Below, piece after piece: positions 40,066-52,298 of a stretch of 64,000 nt of DNA. The notes under the pieces were generated by a model, which saw only the letters and a list, made by a program, of their open reading frames with translations, was not told the DNA's origin and did no database searches. Numbering within the stretch: the stretch's first letter is position 1; each line of letters opens with the position of its first letter. This DNA comes from Phytobacter ursingii (GTDB lineage Bacteria; Pseudomonadota; Gammaproteobacteria; Enterobacterales; Enterobacteriaceae). Both the position numbers and the translations under genes were made by a program. The DNA is taken from contig CABDWT010000001.1 of NCBI GenBank assembly GCA_901456055.1, positions 310,001-374,000 on the forward strand, given 5' to 3'.

Positions 40066-40347
40066 AGAAAAATACTCCTTAAAAAGCAAGGTGTTATATG
40101 AATGATTTCGAGAGTGTTGTTATCGGAATCGTGTTGTGCATAACAAAAAAGCATAGCAGACCAGGAGTGTCTTGCTTTCAACGGGTTGTAACATTGGTGT
40201 TATGAATTGATAACAATTTTTGTTATGGCATGGTCAGAGTTTGGTTGTGTTCAAAGTTTGCGGGCGTGGCTGAGGGCATACTAGGCGGCGCATCAGGACG
40301 GTTATCACGCTTCAATTATCTGAAAGATACGCGTAAAGGAACAGCAA

Positions 40348-42627
40348 ATGGACGACCAACTCAAACAAAGTGCCCTCGATTTCCACGAGTTCCCGCATCC
40401 GGGGAAAATTCAGGTGTCGCCAACGAAGCCCCTGGCCACCCAGCGCGATCTGGCGCTGGCCTACTCGCCGGGTGTTGCGGCGCCCTGTCTTGAAATCGAG
40501 AAAGATCCGCTGGCAGCCTACAAGTATACGGCGCGTGGCAATCTTGTTGCCGTCGTCTCAAACGGCACTGCCGTACTTGGGCTGGGCAACATTGGTGCCC
40601 TTGCCGGGAAACCGGTAATGGAAGGCAAGGGCGTTCTGTTTAAGAAATTCGCCGGCATTGATGTTTTTGATATCGAAGTCGACGAGCATGATCCGGACAA
40701 GCTGATCGATGTGGTGGCGGCGCTGGAGCCGACATTCGGTGGCATCAACCTGGAAGATATCAAAGCGCCAGAGTGCTTCTATATTGAGGCAAAACTGCGC
40801 GAGCGCATGAACATTCCCGTTTTTCACGATGACCAGCACGGGACGGCGATCATCAGTACCGCAGCCATTCTGAACGGCCTGCGCGTGGTAGAGAAAACTC
40901 TCTCTGACGTACGCATGGTGGTTTCCGGGGCAGGGGCGGCGGCAATCGCCTGTATGAACCTGCTGGTGGCGCTGGGCATGCAGAAACACAATATTGTCGT
41001 ATGCGACTCCAAAGGGGTTATCTACAAAGGCCGCGAAGCCAATATGGCGGAAACCAAAGCGGCTTATGCGGTGGAAGATGACGGTAAACGCACGCTGGCC
41101 GATGTGGTCGATGGTGCGGATATTTTCCTCGGCTGCTCCGGGCCGAAAGTACTGACGCCGGATATGGTTAAAAAAATGGCGCGTCAGCCGTTGATTCTGG
41201 CGCTGGCGAACCCGGAACCGGAAATTCTGCCACCGCTGGCGAAAGAGGTTCGCCCGGATGCGATCATCTGTACCGGTCGTTCCGATTACCCTAACCAGGT
41301 CAACAACGTACTCTGCTTCCCGTTTATTTTCCGTGGTGCGCTGGATGTGGGGGCGACGGCGATTAACGAAGAGATGAAGCTGGCGGCAGTGCATGCGATT
41401 GCCGAGCTGGCCCATGCCGAGCAGAGTGAGGTGGTGGCCTCCGCCTATGGCGATCAGGATCTGAGCTTTGGCCCGGATTATCTGATCCCGAAACCGTTTG
41501 ATCCGCGTTTGATTGTGAAGATCGCCCCCGCCGTGGCAAAAGCGGCGATGGATTCCGGCGTCGCAACCCGACCAATCGCTGATTTTGATGCATATGTCGA
41601 CAAGCTCACTGAGTTTGTCTACAAAACCAATCTGTTTATGAAGCCTATCTTCTCGCAGGCACGTAAAGCGCCAAAACGCGTTGTGCTGACAGAAGGGGAA
41701 GAACCACGCATACTGCACGCGACGCAGGAGTTGATCACTCTGGGGCTGGCGAAGCCGATTCTGGTGGGGCGTCCGGGGGTTATCGAAATGCGAATCCAGA
41801 AACTGGGGCTGCAAATTCGACCCAACGTTGACTTTGAAATCGTCAACAATGAATCGGACCCTCGCTTCAAAGAGTACTGGACCGAGTATTTCAGCATCAT
41901 GAAACGGCGCGGTATCACTCAGGAACAGGCGCAGCGCGCGGTGATCAGCGATACCACGGTGATTGGCGCGATCATGGTTCATCGCGGTGAAGCGGATGCG
42001 ATGATCTGCGGCACCATTGGTGATTATCACGAACACTTTAGCGTCGTGCAGGAGATCTTCGGCTACCGCGAAGGCGTGCATGCGGCCGGGGCGATGAACG
42101 CCTTATTGTTGCCCAGCGGGAATACCTTTATCGCTGACACCTACGTGAATGAAGACCCGAGCGCTGAACAACTGGCGGAAATTACCTTGCTGGCGGCAGA
42201 AACCGTGCGCCGCTTTGGTATCGAGCCGAAAGTGGCGCTGTTGTCCCATTCGCAGTTCGGTTCTTCGAAATCACTCGCCGCGCTGAAAATGCGCGAAACC
42301 CTCGACCTGGTGCGTGAACGTGCGCCAGACCTGATGATTGACGGTGAGATGCATGGGGACGCCGCACTGGTGGAGAGTATCCGTCATGAACGTATGCCGG
42401 ACAGCCCGCTGAAAGGTTCGGCGAATATCCTGATTATGCCAAACGTCGAGGCCGCCCGTATTAGTTACAACTTACTACGGGTATCCAGCTCGGAAGGTGT
42501 GACGGTGGGGCCAGTGCTGATGGGGGTATCGAAACCAGTGCATGTCCTGACGCCTATCGCCTCCGTAAGGCGAATCGTTAATATGGTGGCGCTGGCGGTG
42601 GTAGAAGCGCAGACACAGCCGCTGTAA
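40348..42627 (+). CDS. maeB: MaeB, NADP-dependent malic enzyme (with PTA-like domain)
   Basis: 759 residues. N-terminal malic enzyme (about 1-425): catalytic Tyr in [13 protein letters not shown], metal ligands in FHDDQHGT, Rossmann [11 protein letters not shown]. The C-terminal half (about 430-759) is a phosphotransacetylase-like domain that acts as a regulatory module (acetyl-CoA inhibition). It decarboxylates malate to pyruvate with NADPH formation. It lies alone; the eut cluster expected next is missing. Confidence 0.97.
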   Translation: MDDQLKQSALDFHEFPHPGKIQVSPTKPLATQRDLALAYSPGVAAPCLEIEKDPLAAYKYTARGNLVAVVSNGTAVLGLGNIGALAGKPVMEGKGVLFKKFAGIDVFDIEVDEHDPDKLIDVVAALEPTFGGINLEDIKAPECFYIEAKLRERMNIPVFHDDQHGTAIISTAAILNGLRVVEKTLSDVRMVVSGAGAAAIACMNLLVALGMQKHNIVVCDSKGVIYKGREANMAETKAAYAVEDDGKRTLADVVDGADIFLGCSGPKVLTPDMVKKMARQPLILALANPEPEILPPLAKEVRPDAIICTGRSDYPNQVNNVLCFPFIFRGALDVGATAINEEMKLAAVHAIAELAHAEQSEVVASAYGDQDLSFGPDYLIPKPFDPRLIVKIAPAVAKAAMDSGVATRPIADFDAYVDKLTEFVYKTNLFMKPIFSQARKAPKRVVLTEGEEPRILHATQELITLGLAKPILVGRPGVIEMRIQKLGLQIRPNVDFEIVNNESDPRFKEYWTEYFSIMKRRGITQEQAQRAVISDTTVIGAIMVHRGEADAMICGTIGDYHEHFSVVQEIFGYREGVHAAGAMNALLLPSGNTFIADTYVNEDPSAEQLAEITLLAAETVRRFGIEPKVALLSHSQFGSSKSLAALKMRETLDLVRERAPDLMIDGEMHGDAALVESIRHERMPDSPLKGSANILIMPNVEAARISYNLLRVSSSEGVTVGPVLMGVSKPVHVLTPIASVRRIVNMVALAVVEAQTQPL

Positions 42628-42646
42628 CTGGAGCGCTATCTTGTAA

Positions 42647-42675
42647 CCCCGATAAGCGTAGCGCATCGGGGTTTT
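42647..42675 (+). terminator. Terminator of maeB
   Basis: CCCCGAT...ATCGGGG stem-loop followed by TTTT, 20 bases after the maeB stop. Confidence 0.75.
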
Positions 42676-42704
42676 CCCGGATGCGGCGGTTGCTTTACCC
42701 GGGC
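42676..42704. repeat. REP-like element between maeB and hemF
   Basis: CCCGGATGCGGCGGTTGC...CCCGGG is a REP-type imperfect palindrome. It fills the short gap where E. coli and Salmonella carry the eut operon. Confidence 0.6.
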
Positions 42705-42723
42705 TTCGCGATTGCTCGGGAAG

Positions 42724-44498
<1,775 letters not shown>

Positions 44499-44710
44499 AC
44501 AGCCTGTTCTTCTTATCCGTAGTCCCTGGAGTTATATCGTATTGGGTTTGCCGTTACGACAGTCCTTACTAAGAAATGTTTTACTTTTCATTTCAATACG
44601 TGACAGAGTGACATTATGCCATTTTCCTGCTGCGATTTCGCTGCATATTGGCTACGGCGGCTGGTCGCGCGATAATCTCTCTTTGACCGTAAAAAAGGGC
44701 AGGTAACACC

Positions 44711-45136
44711 ATGGAAATACGCGTTTTTCGCCAGGAAGATTTCGAAGAAGTCATCACCCTGTGGGAGCGCTGCGAACTGCTGCGCCCGTGGAACGATCCG
44801 GAAATGGACATTGAACGTAAGATCAATCACGACGTCAGTCTGTTCCTGGTCGCCGAGGTCAACGGCGAAGTCGTCGGCACCGTCATGGGCGGTTATGACG
44901 GGCACCGTGGTTCGGCTTACTATCTGGGGGTTCATCCGGAATTTCGCGGACGTGGTATTGCCAATGCGTTATTAAGCCGCCTGGAGAAAAAGCTGATTGC
45001 CCGTGGCTGCCCCAAAATCAATATAATGGTACGTGAAGACAATGACGTGGTTCTGGGAATGTATGAACGCCTGGGCTATGAGCATGCTGACTCGCTGAGT
45101 TTAGGTAAGCGCCTGATTGAAGATGAAGAATATTGA
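44711..45136 (+). CDS. ypeA: YpeA, GNAT-family acetyltransferase
   Basis: 141 residues, single GNAT domain. Acetyl-CoA binding motif is [15 protein letters not shown] (about 77-91), preceded by the beta-bulge [20 protein letters not shown]. It is close to E. coli YpeA; the substrate is unknown. It overlaps yfeZ by 20 bases, and is divergent from amiA. Confidence 0.93.
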   Translation: MEIRVFRQEDFEEVITLWERCELLRPWNDPEMDIERKINHDVSLFLVAEVNGEVVGTVMGGYDGHRGSAYYLGVHPEFRGRGIANALLSRLEKKLIARGCPKINIMVREDNDVVLGMYERLGYEHADSLSLGKRLIEDEEY

Positions 45137-45572
45137 GTTAACACCTGCTGATTTTGACAGCCATGGCCGTTTACGGCTGCCGTTTTTATTCTGGTGTGTA
45201 TTGTTATTACAGGCGCGAACCTGGGTTTTATTTGTGATTGCTGCAGCATCGAGGGGGCAGGGCGATGCGCTGTTAACCCTGTTTTATCCCGATCATGACA
45301 CCTTCTGGCTGGGCCTGTTGCCGGGTGTTCCGGCCGTTTTCACCTTTTTATTGAGTGGCCGCAGGCACCTCTTACCGCGTCTCTGGCGTGCGATGCGTCT
45401 GTTGTTGATTACCGCGCAATCCGCGTTATTACTCTGGCAGCCGCTGCTGTGGTTCAAAGGCGAGGCGATAACGGGCGTCGGGCTGGGATTCGTTGTGGCT
45501 GACATCATTGCGCTCGTGTGGCTGCTGAGTAATCCTCGCTGTCAGGCCTGTTTTCAACCGGATCATCATTAA
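45117..45572 (+). CDS. yfeZ: YfeZ, inner-membrane protein (DUF2919)
   Basis: 151 residues, the length of E. coli YfeZ. Four hydrophobic helices (about 18-45, 58-78, 92-112, 120-140) after a polar N-terminus with [11 protein letters not shown]. The function is unknown. ATG 45117 gives an overlap with ypeA; the ATG at 45123 is an alternative. It is probably translationally coupled to ypeA. Confidence 0.85.
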   Translation: MKMKNIELTPADFDSHGRLRLPFLFWCVLLLQARTWVLFVIAAASRGQGDALLTLFYPDHDTFWLGLLPGVPAVFTFLLSGRRHLLPRLWRAMRLLLITAQSALLLWQPLLWFKGEAITGVGLGFVVADIIALVWLLSNPRCQACFQPDHH

Positions 45573-45634
45573 CGGGCACTTTTTACTGTTCCGGCACTCC
45601 AATAGCCGTCAAGTTAACAAGAAAGGATGTAAAG

Positions 45635-46210
45635 ATGAAATCCCTGCGTATAAGCGTCTGCGCGCTGGCACTGGCATTGTCCGGTTGTTCAACGCTCTCT
45701 TCGGTCAACTGGTCTGCAGCCTTGCCCTGGAACTGGTTTGGCTCATCCATCGAGGTGAGTGAACAGGGCGTTGGGGGGATCGCGGCGAATACGGCGCTTG
45801 ATGAAAAGGCGATCAACGATGCGCTGAACGGTAATTATCACCTGCGCAGCGGGATGAAAACGGAGAAAGGCAAAATCGTCCGTTACGTTGAAGCGTTGAA
45901 AGACGACAAGGTTGCGCTGGTGGTGAATGGAGAAAACGGCACTGTAAGCCGGGTGGATGTCCTCGACAGCAGTATTGAAACGGCTAACGGGGTCAAGACG
46001 GGCACCGCATTTAGCGGGCTTTACGATAAAGCATTTGGTCATTGTGTCGCCGCGACGGGTGATGATGTCAAAGGCGTTGAGTGTAAGGCGCCGGGCAGTG
46101 CGCATATTAGCTATGTGTTTACCGGCGACTGGCGTGGTCCAGAAGGGTTAATGCCGTCTGACGATGCTCTCAAAAGCTGGAAATTAAACAAAATTATCTG
46201 GCGTCGCTAA
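45635..46210 (+). CDS. yfeY: YfeY, lipoprotein (DUF1131)
   Basis: 191 residues. Lipoprotein signal with lipobox LSGC (Cys18), followed by a compact domain (SEQGVGGIAANTALDEKAINDAL and a C-terminal YVFTGDWRGPEGLMPSDDALKSW) of the DUF1131/RpoE-regulated lipoprotein family. It sits in the cell envelope; its function is unknown. SD GAAAGGA lies before ATG 45635. Confidence 0.92.
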   Translation: MKSLRISVCALALALSGCSTLSSVNWSAALPWNWFGSSIEVSEQGVGGIAANTALDEKAINDALNGNYHLRSGMKTEKGKIVRYVEALKDDKVALVVNGENGTVSRVDVLDSSIETANGVKTGTAFSGLYDKAFGHCVAATGDDVKGVECKAPGSAHISYVFTGDWRGPEGLMPSDDALKSWKLNKIIWRR

Positions 46211-46263
46211 TTTGATCCTACGCGCCGCGTCCTGAACAAAAAACGGGTACAATACGCCCATCA

Positions 46264-46291
46264 ATGCCACGGTTGCGTGGCATCTTTTTTT
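46264..46291 (+). terminator. Strong intrinsic terminator directly before the yfeX SD
   Basis: Perfect 8-bp stem ATGCCACG-GTTG-CGTGGCAT followed by CTTTTTTT. The yfeX Shine-Dalgarno (AGGAGG, 46293-46298) begins two bases later. It ends yfeY transcripts and may limit or attenuate yfeX. Confidence 0.88.
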
Positions 46292-46302
46292 CAGGAGGAA
46301 TG

Positions 46303-47202
46303 ATGTCTCAGGTTCAGAGCGGCATATTGCCAGAACATTGCCGTGCGGCGATTTGGATTGAAGCGAATGTGACAGGCGATAAGCGTGGCCTGCGTGAAGG
46401 CTGTCGGGTGTTTATCGACAAACTGGCTACGCTGCAGGCAACATTCCCGGATGCGGCCCTCGGCGCGGTGGTGGCATTTGGCCATGATACCTGGCGCGAG
46501 CTGAGCGGCGGCGAAGGCGCGCAAGAGCTGAAGAATTTTACACCGCTGGGTAAAGGTCTGGCTCCTGCCACACAGTTCGATGTCCTTATCCATATCCTTT
46601 CTCTGCGTCATGACGTCAATTTTTCCGTCGCGCAGGCGGCGCTGGCCGCGTTTGGCGACACCCTTGAAGTGAAAGAAGAGACTCACGGTTTTCGCTGGGT
46701 TGAAGACCGCGACCTGAGTGGTTTCGTCGATGGTACTGAAAACCCGGCCGGTGATGAAATACGTCGCGATGTCGCCGTCATCAAAGACGGGGTGGATGCT
46801 GGCGGCAGCTATGTACTGGTGCAGCGCTGGGAACATAACCTCAAACAGCTTAATCGCATGAGTGTCGGCGACCAGGAGATGATGATTGGCCGCACCAAAG
46901 TGGCAAACGAAGAGATTGATGGTGATGCGCGTCCGGTCACTTCACACCTGACCCGCGTCGATTTAAAAGAAGACGGCAAGAGTCTGAAAATTGTCCGTCA
47001 GAGCCTGCCGTACGGCACTGCCAGTGGAACACACGGCCTCTATTTCTGTGCCTACTGTGCGCGTTTATATAACATTGAACAGCAGTTACTGAGCATGTTT
47101 GGCGACGCTGACGGTAAACGCGACGCGATGCTGCGTTTCACCAAACCGGTGACCGGCGGCTACTATTTTGCTCCTTCTGTAGACCGCCTGTTGTCGCTGT
47201 AA
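46303..47202 (+). CDS. yfeX: YfeX, Dyp-type heme peroxidase
   Basis: Start at MSQVQSG (ATG 46303) gives 299 residues, E. coli length; another ATG sits one codon upstream. Dyp signature [11 protein letters not shown] holds the distal Asp (about 143). The proximal heme His lies in the [11 protein letters not shown] region (about 215), and a distal Arg follows in [12 protein letters not shown]. coli YfeX binds heme and oxidises porphyrinogens. In E. coli it is followed by yfeW; here cysP comes next. Confidence 0.96.
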   Translation: MSQVQSGILPEHCRAAIWIEANVTGDKRGLREGCRVFIDKLATLQATFPDAALGAVVAFGHDTWRELSGGEGAQELKNFTPLGKGLAPATQFDVLIHILSLRHDVNFSVAQAALAAFGDTLEVKEETHGFRWVEDRDLSGFVDGTENPAGDEIRRDVAVIKDGVDAGGSYVLVQRWEHNLKQLNRMSVGDQEMMIGRTKVANEEIDGDARPVTSHLTRVDLKEDGKSLKIVRQSLPYGTASGTHGLYFCAYCARLYNIEQQLLSMFGDADGKRDAMLRFTKPVTGGYYFAPSVDRLLSL

Positions 47203-47211
47203 GTCCTTTTT

Positions 47212-47246
47212 GCCCTCTCCCTGTGGGAGAGGGTTGGGGTGAGGGC
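47212..47246. repeat. BoxC-like intergenic repeat
   Basis: A GC-rich unit, GCCCTCTCCCTGTGGGAGAGGG followed by TTGGGGTGAGGGC, with a central CCCTCTCCC-TGT-GGGAGAGGG hairpin. This sequence type recurs between genes of enterobacteria. It follows the yfeX stop and could act as a 3'-end hairpin. Confidence 0.6.
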
Positions 47247-47373
47247 AACAGGCCGCACCCTTATTCCCTTTTCAACTTCCAAAGCACCAAACGGTATATA
47301 AAACCGTTACTGGTTTCATACCCGTTATAAATAAACTGATGGTTGTATCGTCATCATCTTATAAGGGTGCGCA

Positions 47374-48390
47374 ATGGCCGTTAACTTACTGAAAAAAGGA
47401 TATCTGACGCTGGCAGCGATGGCCTTACTGATCTCGCAGGCGCAGGCAACGGAGTTGTTAAACAGTTCCTATGATGTTTCACGCGAGCTGTTTGCCGCCC
47501 TCAATACCCCGTTTGAACAGCAATGGGCCAAAGATAACGCAGGCGACACGCTGACGATTAAACAATCTCACGCAGGCTCCTCTAAGCAGGCGCTGGCCAT
47601 TTTACAGGGCCTGAAAGCGGACGTCGTGACCTACAACCAGGTGACTGACGTGCAGATCCTGCATGACAAAGGCAACCTGATCCCGGCGGACTGGCAGAGC
47701 CGTTTGCCGAATAACAGTTCACCGTTTTATTCCACCATGGGTTTCCTGGTGCGTAAGGGCAATCCGAAGAATATCCACGACTGGAGCGATCTGGTGCGCC
47801 CGGACGTGAAGCTGATTTTCCCGAACCCGAAAACCTCCGGTAATGCTCGTTATACCTATTTAGGTGCATGGGGCGCGGCGGACAAGGCGGACGGCGGTGA
47901 TAAAGCAAAAACCGAACAGTTCATGACCCAGTTCCTGAAAAACGTCGAAGTATTTGATACCGGGGGTCGTGGTGCGACTACGACCTTTGCGGAACGTGGT
48001 CTGGGTGATGTGCTGATAAGCTTTGAATCGGAAGTGAACAACATCCGTAAGCAATATGAAGATCAGGGCTTTGAAGTGGTGATTCCGAAGACCAACATTC
48101 TGGCGGAATTCCCGGTGGCGTGGGTCGACAAAAACGTCGAGGCGAATGGCACTGAGAAGGCAGCAAAAGCCTACCTCAACTACCTCTATAGCCCGCAGGC
48201 ACAGACCATCATCACTGACTTTTACTACCGCGTGAATAACCCGCAGGTAATGGACAAACTGAAAGATAAATTCCCGCAGACTGAGCTGTTCCGTGTGGAA
48301 GATAAATTCGGCAGTTGGCCTGATGTGATGAAAACACATTTCGCCAGCGGCGGTGAGTTAGATAAATTGTTGGCGGCGGGGCGTAAGTAA
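47374..48390 (+). CDS. cysP: CysP, periplasmic thiosulfate/sulfate-binding protein
   Basis: 338 residues as in E. coli. Signal peptide to about residue 25 (LISQAQA-TE), then a type II periplasmic binding fold with [19 protein letters not shown] and the ligand loop [19 protein letters not shown]. It captures thiosulfate and sulfate for the CysUWA importer. The stop overlaps the cysU ATG by one base. The operon is CysB-activated in E. coli. Confidence 0.97.
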   Translation: MAVNLLKKGYLTLAAMALLISQAQATELLNSSYDVSRELFAALNTPFEQQWAKDNAGDTLTIKQSHAGSSKQALAILQGLKADVVTYNQVTDVQILHDKGNLIPADWQSRLPNNSSPFYSTMGFLVRKGNPKNIHDWSDLVRPDVKLIFPNPKTSGNARYTYLGAWGAADKADGGDKAKTEQFMTQFLKNVEVFDTGGRGATTTFAERGLGDVLISFESEVNNIRKQYEDQGFEVVIPKTNILAEFPVAWVDKNVEANGTEKAAKAYLNYLYSPQAQTIITDFYYRVNNPQVMDKLKDKFPQTELFRVEDKFGSWPDVMKTHFASGGELDKLLAAGRK

Positions 48391-49223
48391 TGTTTGCAGT
48401 CTCCTCCAGACGTGTGCTGCCCGGTTTTACCTTAAGTCTCGGGACCAGCCTGCTGTTTGTCTGCCTGATTTTGCTGTTGCCGTTAAGTGCGCTGGTAATG
48501 CAACTGGCGCAAATGAGTTGGTCGCAGTACTGGGATGTTGTCAGTAACCCACAGGTTGTCGCCGCCTATAAAGTGACGCTGCTGTCTGCATTGGTGGCAT
48601 CGCTTTTCAACGGCGTGTTTGGCCTGCTGATGGCCTGGATTTTGACCCGTTATCGCTTTCCAGGACGTACGCTGCTGGATGCGCTGATGGATTTACCGTT
48701 TGCATTGCCCACGGCCGTTGCGGGCCTGACGCTGGCGTCGCTGTTTTCGGTCAACGGTTTTTACGGCGAATGGCTGGCAAAGTTCGATATCAAAGTGACC
48801 TATACCTGGCTCGGTATTGCGGTGGCGATGGCCTTCACCAGCATCCCGTTTGTGGTGCGTACCGTTCAACCTGTTCTGGAAGAGCTTGGTCCGGAGTACG
48901 AAGAGGCGGCTGAGACGCTCGGGGCAACCCGTTGGCAGAGTTTTAGTAAGGTCGTGTTGCCAGAACTGTCCCCGGCGCTATTGGCGGGCGTGGCGCTCTC
49001 TTTTACCCGTAGCCTTGGCGAATTTGGCGCGGTGATTTTTATCGCCGGGAACATTGCGTGGAAAACCGAAGTGACCTCGCTGATGATTTTTGTGCGTCTG
49101 CAGGAGTTTGATTACCCGGCGGCCAGTGCGATTGCGTCAGTGATTCTGGCGGCCTCGCTGTTGTTGCTGTTTTCTATCAATACGCTGCAAAGTCGTTTTG
49201 GTCGACGTGTGGTAGGTCACTAA
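48390..49223 (+). CDS. cysU: CysU (CysT), sulfate/thiosulfate permease subunit
   Basis: 277 residues, about six transmembrane helices. The ABC permease EAA loop is EEAAETLGATRWQSFSKVVLPEL (about 171-193). It forms the membrane channel with CysW. It is coupled to both neighbours by one-base overlaps (TAATG). Confidence 0.97.
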   Translation: MFAVSSRRVLPGFTLSLGTSLLFVCLILLLPLSALVMQLAQMSWSQYWDVVSNPQVVAAYKVTLLSALVASLFNGVFGLLMAWILTRYRFPGRTLLDALMDLPFALPTAVAGLTLASLFSVNGFYGEWLAKFDIKVTYTWLGIAVAMAFTSIPFVVRTVQPVLEELGPEYEEAAETLGATRWQSFSKVVLPELSPALLAGVALSFTRSLGEFGAVIFIAGNIAWKTEVTSLMIFVRLQEFDYPAASAIASVILAASLLLLFSINTLQSRFGRRVVGH

Positions 49224-50098
49224 TGGCGGAAGTTACTGAATTGAAACGCTATGACAGCCCCCGCATCAACTGGGGGAAATGGTTTCTGATTGGCACCGGG
49301 ATTGTGGTCTCCGCATTCATTCTCGTGGTGCCGATGGTCTACATTTTTGTGCAGGCTTTTAGCAAAGGGTTGCTGCCGGTATTACAGAATCTTGCCGATC
49401 CAGACATGCTACACGCCATCTGGCTGACGGTGCTGGTTGCGTTAATATCGGTTCCGGTGAACCTGGTGTTCGGTACCTTACTGGCCTGGCTGGTGACGCG
49501 CTTTGATTTTCCGGGGCGCCAGTTGCTGCTCACGCTGCTCGATATTCCGTTCGCGGTGTCGCCTGTGGTGGCGGGTCTTGTTTATCTGCTCTTTTATGGC
49601 TCCAATGGTCCGCTGGGTCCGTGGCTCGATGCGCATAACCTGCAAATTATGTTTGCCTGGCCGGGTATGGTGCTGGTGACTATCTTCGTGACCTGTCCGT
49701 TTGTGGTGCGTGAGCTGGTGCCTGTCATGCTGAGCCAGGGCAGCCAGGAAGATGAAGCCGCAGTCCTGCTGGGCGCCTCAGGCTGGCAGATGTTTAAGCG
49801 TGTGACATTGCCAAACATCCGCTGGGCGCTGCTCTATGGTGTGGTACTGACTAATGCGCGCGCTATCGGCGAGTTTGGCGCGGTATCCGTCGTGTCAGGC
49901 TCCATTCGCGGTGAGACGCTCACGCTGCCGCTGCAAATTGAATTACTCGAGCAGGATTACAATGCGGTGGGGTCATTTACCGCAGCCGCCCTGCTGACAC
50001 TGATGGCTATTTTGACCTTGTTTTTAAAGAGTGCGCTGCAATGGCGTTTGAACAATCAAGAAAAACGCGCGCGGCAGGAGGGAAATCATGAGCATTGA
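49223..50098 (+). CDS. cysW: CysW, sulfate/thiosulfate permease subunit
   Basis: 291 residues (E. coli 291). Six helices with EAA loop [24 protein letters not shown]. It pairs with CysU as the membrane part of the sulfate ABC importer. Its 3' end overlaps cysA by 11 bases. Confidence 0.97.
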   Translation: MAEVTELKRYDSPRINWGKWFLIGTGIVVSAFILVVPMVYIFVQAFSKGLLPVLQNLADPDMLHAIWLTVLVALISVPVNLVFGTLLAWLVTRFDFPGRQLLLTLLDIPFAVSPVVAGLVYLLFYGSNGPLGPWLDAHNLQIMFAWPGMVLVTIFVTCPFVVRELVPVMLSQGSQEDEAAVLLGASGWQMFKRVTLPNIRWALLYGVVLTNARAIGEFGAVSVVSGSIRGETLTLPLQIELLEQDYNAVGSFTAAALLTLMAILTLFLKSALQWRLNNQEKRARQEGNHEH

Positions 50099-51182
50099 GA
50101 TTGCCAATATTAAGAAGTCGTTTGGTCGCACCCAGGTGCTGAATGATATCTCACTGGATATCCCTTCGGGTCAAATGGTCGCGCTGCTGGGGCCGTCGGG
50201 CTCCGGGAAAACCACGCTGCTGCGCATTATCGCCGGTCTTGAGCATCAGACCAGCGGTCGTATTCGTTTTCACGGTACGGATGTGAGTCGCATTCATGCG
50301 CGCGAGCGCAAAGTGGGGTTTGTTTTCCAGCATTATGCGCTGTTCCGTCATATGACCGTGTTCGACAATATCGCTTTCGGTTTGACCGTACTGCCGAGGC
50401 GTGAGCGTCCTGATTCCGCAACCATCAAAGCGAAAGTCACCCGACTGCTGGAAATGGTCCAGTTGGCCCATCTGGCAGATCGTTTTCCGGCCCAGCTTTC
50501 CGGCGGGCAGAAACAGCGCGTTGCGTTAGCGCGTGCGCTGGCGGTAGAGCCGCAGATTCTGCTGCTTGATGAGCCTTTTGGCGCTCTGGATGCGCAGGTA
50601 CGCAAAGAGCTCCGTCGCTGGCTGCGTCAGCTCCATGAAGAGCTGAAATTTACCAGCGTCTTTGTGACCCACGATCAGGAAGAGGCGATGGAAGTCGCGG
50701 ATCGCGTGGTGGTGATGAGCCAGGGCAATATTGAACAGGCCGATGCACCTAATCAGGTGTGGCGCGAGCCGGCTACCCGCTTCGTGCTGGAATTTATGGG
50801 CGAAGTTAACCGTCTGAAAGGCACCATCAGCGGTGGTCAATTTCATGTGGGGGCGCACCGCTGGCCGCTGGGTTACACGCCCGCGCATCAGGGAGAGGTC
50901 GATCTGTTTTTGCGCCCGTGGGAGGTCGACATCAGCCGCCGTACCAGCCTGGATTCCCCGCTGCCGGTACAGGTGCTGGAAGCTACCCCTAAAGGTCATT
51001 ACACCCAACTGGTGGTACAGCCGCTGGGCTGGCATGACGAGCCTTTGAACGTGGTACTGACCGGAAATGACGCGCCAGAACGCGGCGAACGCCTGTTTGT
51101 CGGTTTGCAGAATGCGCGCCTTTACTCGGGTAATGAGCGGATCGAAAACCGCGAGGAGCTTGCTCTCGCAGAATCTGCCTGA
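50088..51182 (+). CDS. cysA: CysA, sulfate/thiosulfate importer ATPase
   Basis: 364 residues. Walker [12 protein letters not shown]-loop [14 protein letters not shown], signature [15 protein letters not shown], Walker [13 protein letters not shown], switch His in [16 protein letters not shown]. The C-terminal roughly 120 residues form the regulatory TOBE-like domain. It drives sulfate/thiosulfate uptake through CysUW. Confidence 0.97.
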   Translation: MSIEIANIKKSFGRTQVLNDISLDIPSGQMVALLGPSGSGKTTLLRIIAGLEHQTSGRIRFHGTDVSRIHARERKVGFVFQHYALFRHMTVFDNIAFGLTVLPRRERPDSATIKAKVTRLLEMVQLAHLADRFPAQLSGGQKQRVALARALAVEPQILLLDEPFGALDAQVRKELRRWLRQLHEELKFTSVFVTHDQEEAMEVADRVVVMSQGNIEQADAPNQVWREPATRFVLEFMGEVNRLKGTISGGQFHVGAHRWPLGYTPAHQGEVDLFLRPWEVDISRRTSLDSPLPVQVLEATPKGHYTQLVVQPLGWHDEPLNVVLTGNDAPERGERLFVGLQNARLYSGNERIENREELALAESA

Positions 51183-51204
51183 TAGGTTATTGCATCTGAA
51201 ATTG

Positions 51205-51236
51205 TTGCCGGGTGGCGCTGCGCTTACCCGGCCTAC
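51205..51236. repeat. REP element 1 in the cysA-cysM gap
   Basis: TTGCCGGGTGGCGCTGCGCTTACCCGGCCTAC is cited here only by position (51205-51236): a classic REP unit with CCGGG...CCCGG arms, internal GCGCTGCGC, and the GGCCTAC tail. It pairs in opposite orientation with the unit at 51332. Confidence 0.85.
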
Positions 51237-51331
51237 ACGGTAAATGCAAAACAACCCTCGGGCTGTTTATAGTATTTGCGCCCTCGTTTTGTCAAAGAGG
51301 GATGAGGGAGTGCATCAGAACGCACAGACCT

Positions 51332-51362
51332 GTAGGCCCGGTAAGCGAATGCGCGACCGGGC
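51332..51362. repeat. REP element 2 in the cysA-cysM gap
   Basis: GTAGGCCCGGTAAGCG...CCGGGC, an inverted copy of the unit at 51205, ending in CTTTTTTA, so it may also terminate cysA transcripts. The two REPs are about 95 bases apart. Confidence 0.8.
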
Positions 51363-51382
51363 TTTTTTATTGGACAGGGTGA

Positions 51383-52297
51383 GTGAACAATACATTAGAG
51401 CAGACCATCGGCAACACGCCGCTGGTCAGACTGCAACGTCTTGGGCCTGATAACGGTAGCGAGATCTGGGTCAAGCTGGAAGGGAACAATCCGGCGGGCT
51501 CGGTAAAAGACAGAGCCGCGTTATCTATGATTGTGCAGGCGGAAAAGCGCGGCGAAATCAAACCGGGCGATGTCCTGATCGAAGCGACCAGTGGCAACAC
51601 CGGTATTGCTCTGGCAATGATTGCCGCGCTGAAAGGCTATCGTATGAAGCTGCTGATGCCGGACAACATGAGTCAGGAGCGTCGCGCTGCGATGCGCGCC
51701 TATGGCGCAGAACTGATTCTGGTCACCAAAGAGCAGGGCATGGAAGGCGCGCGCGATCTGGCGCTATCTATGTCTGAGCGCGGTGAAGGCAAGCTGCTGG
51801 ATCAGTTTAATAATCCCGACAATCCCTACGCACACTATACGACCACCGGGCCAGAAATCTGGCAACAAACGGCGGGACGAATTACCCATTTTGTCTCCAG
51901 TATGGGGACGACCGGGACTATCACTGGCGTATCTCGTTTTTTGCGCGAGCAAGAAAAAGCCGTCGCTATTGTGGGTTTACAGCCGGAAGAGGGAAGTAGC
52001 ATTCCGGGCATTCGTCGCTGGCCTGCGGAGTATATGCCGGGCATTTTCAATGCTTCGCTGGTGGATGAAGTACTGGATATCCATCAGCGTGATGCCGAGA
52101 ATACCATGCGTGCACTGGCGGTACAGGAGGGTATTTTCTGTGGTGTGAGTTCGGGTGGCGCTGTTGCTGGCGCACTGCGCATTGCGAAAGCAAATCCGGG
52201 CGCGGTTGTTGTTGCTATCATTTGCGATCGTGGCGATCGTTATCTCTCAACGGGCGTATTTGGCGAAGAAAGCTATTCACAGGGAGCAGGGATCTAG
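51383..52297 (+). CDS. cysM: CysM, O-acetylserine sulfhydrylase B
   Basis: 304 residues from GTG 51383 (E. coli 303); SD-like AGGGTGA is just upstream. PLP enzyme: lysine in [11 protein letters not shown] (about 42), PLP phosphate loop [11 protein letters not shown], substrate loop [11 protein letters not shown]. It uses sulfide or thiosulfate (making S-sulfocysteine), which fits its place behind cysPUWA. It ends one base before pdxK. Confidence 0.96.
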   Translation: MNNTLEQTIGNTPLVRLQRLGPDNGSEIWVKLEGNNPAGSVKDRAALSMIVQAEKRGEIKPGDVLIEATSGNTGIALAMIAALKGYRMKLLMPDNMSQERRAAMRAYGAELILVTKEQGMEGARDLALSMSERGEGKLLDQFNNPDNPYAHYTTTGPEIWQQTAGRITHFVSSMGTTGTITGVSRFLREQEKAVAIVGLQPEEGSSIPGIRRWPAEYMPGIFNASLVDEVLDIHQRDAENTMRALAVQEGIFCGVSSGGAVAGALRIAKANPGAVVVAIICDRGDRYLSTGVFGEESYSQGAGI

Positions 52298-52298
52298 T

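Noticed and set aside
40558-42081. 507-codon open frame opposite maeB
   Set aside because: Antisense shadow of a well-supported malic enzyme gene; GC-rich codon bias keeps the opposite strand open. No recognisable domain.
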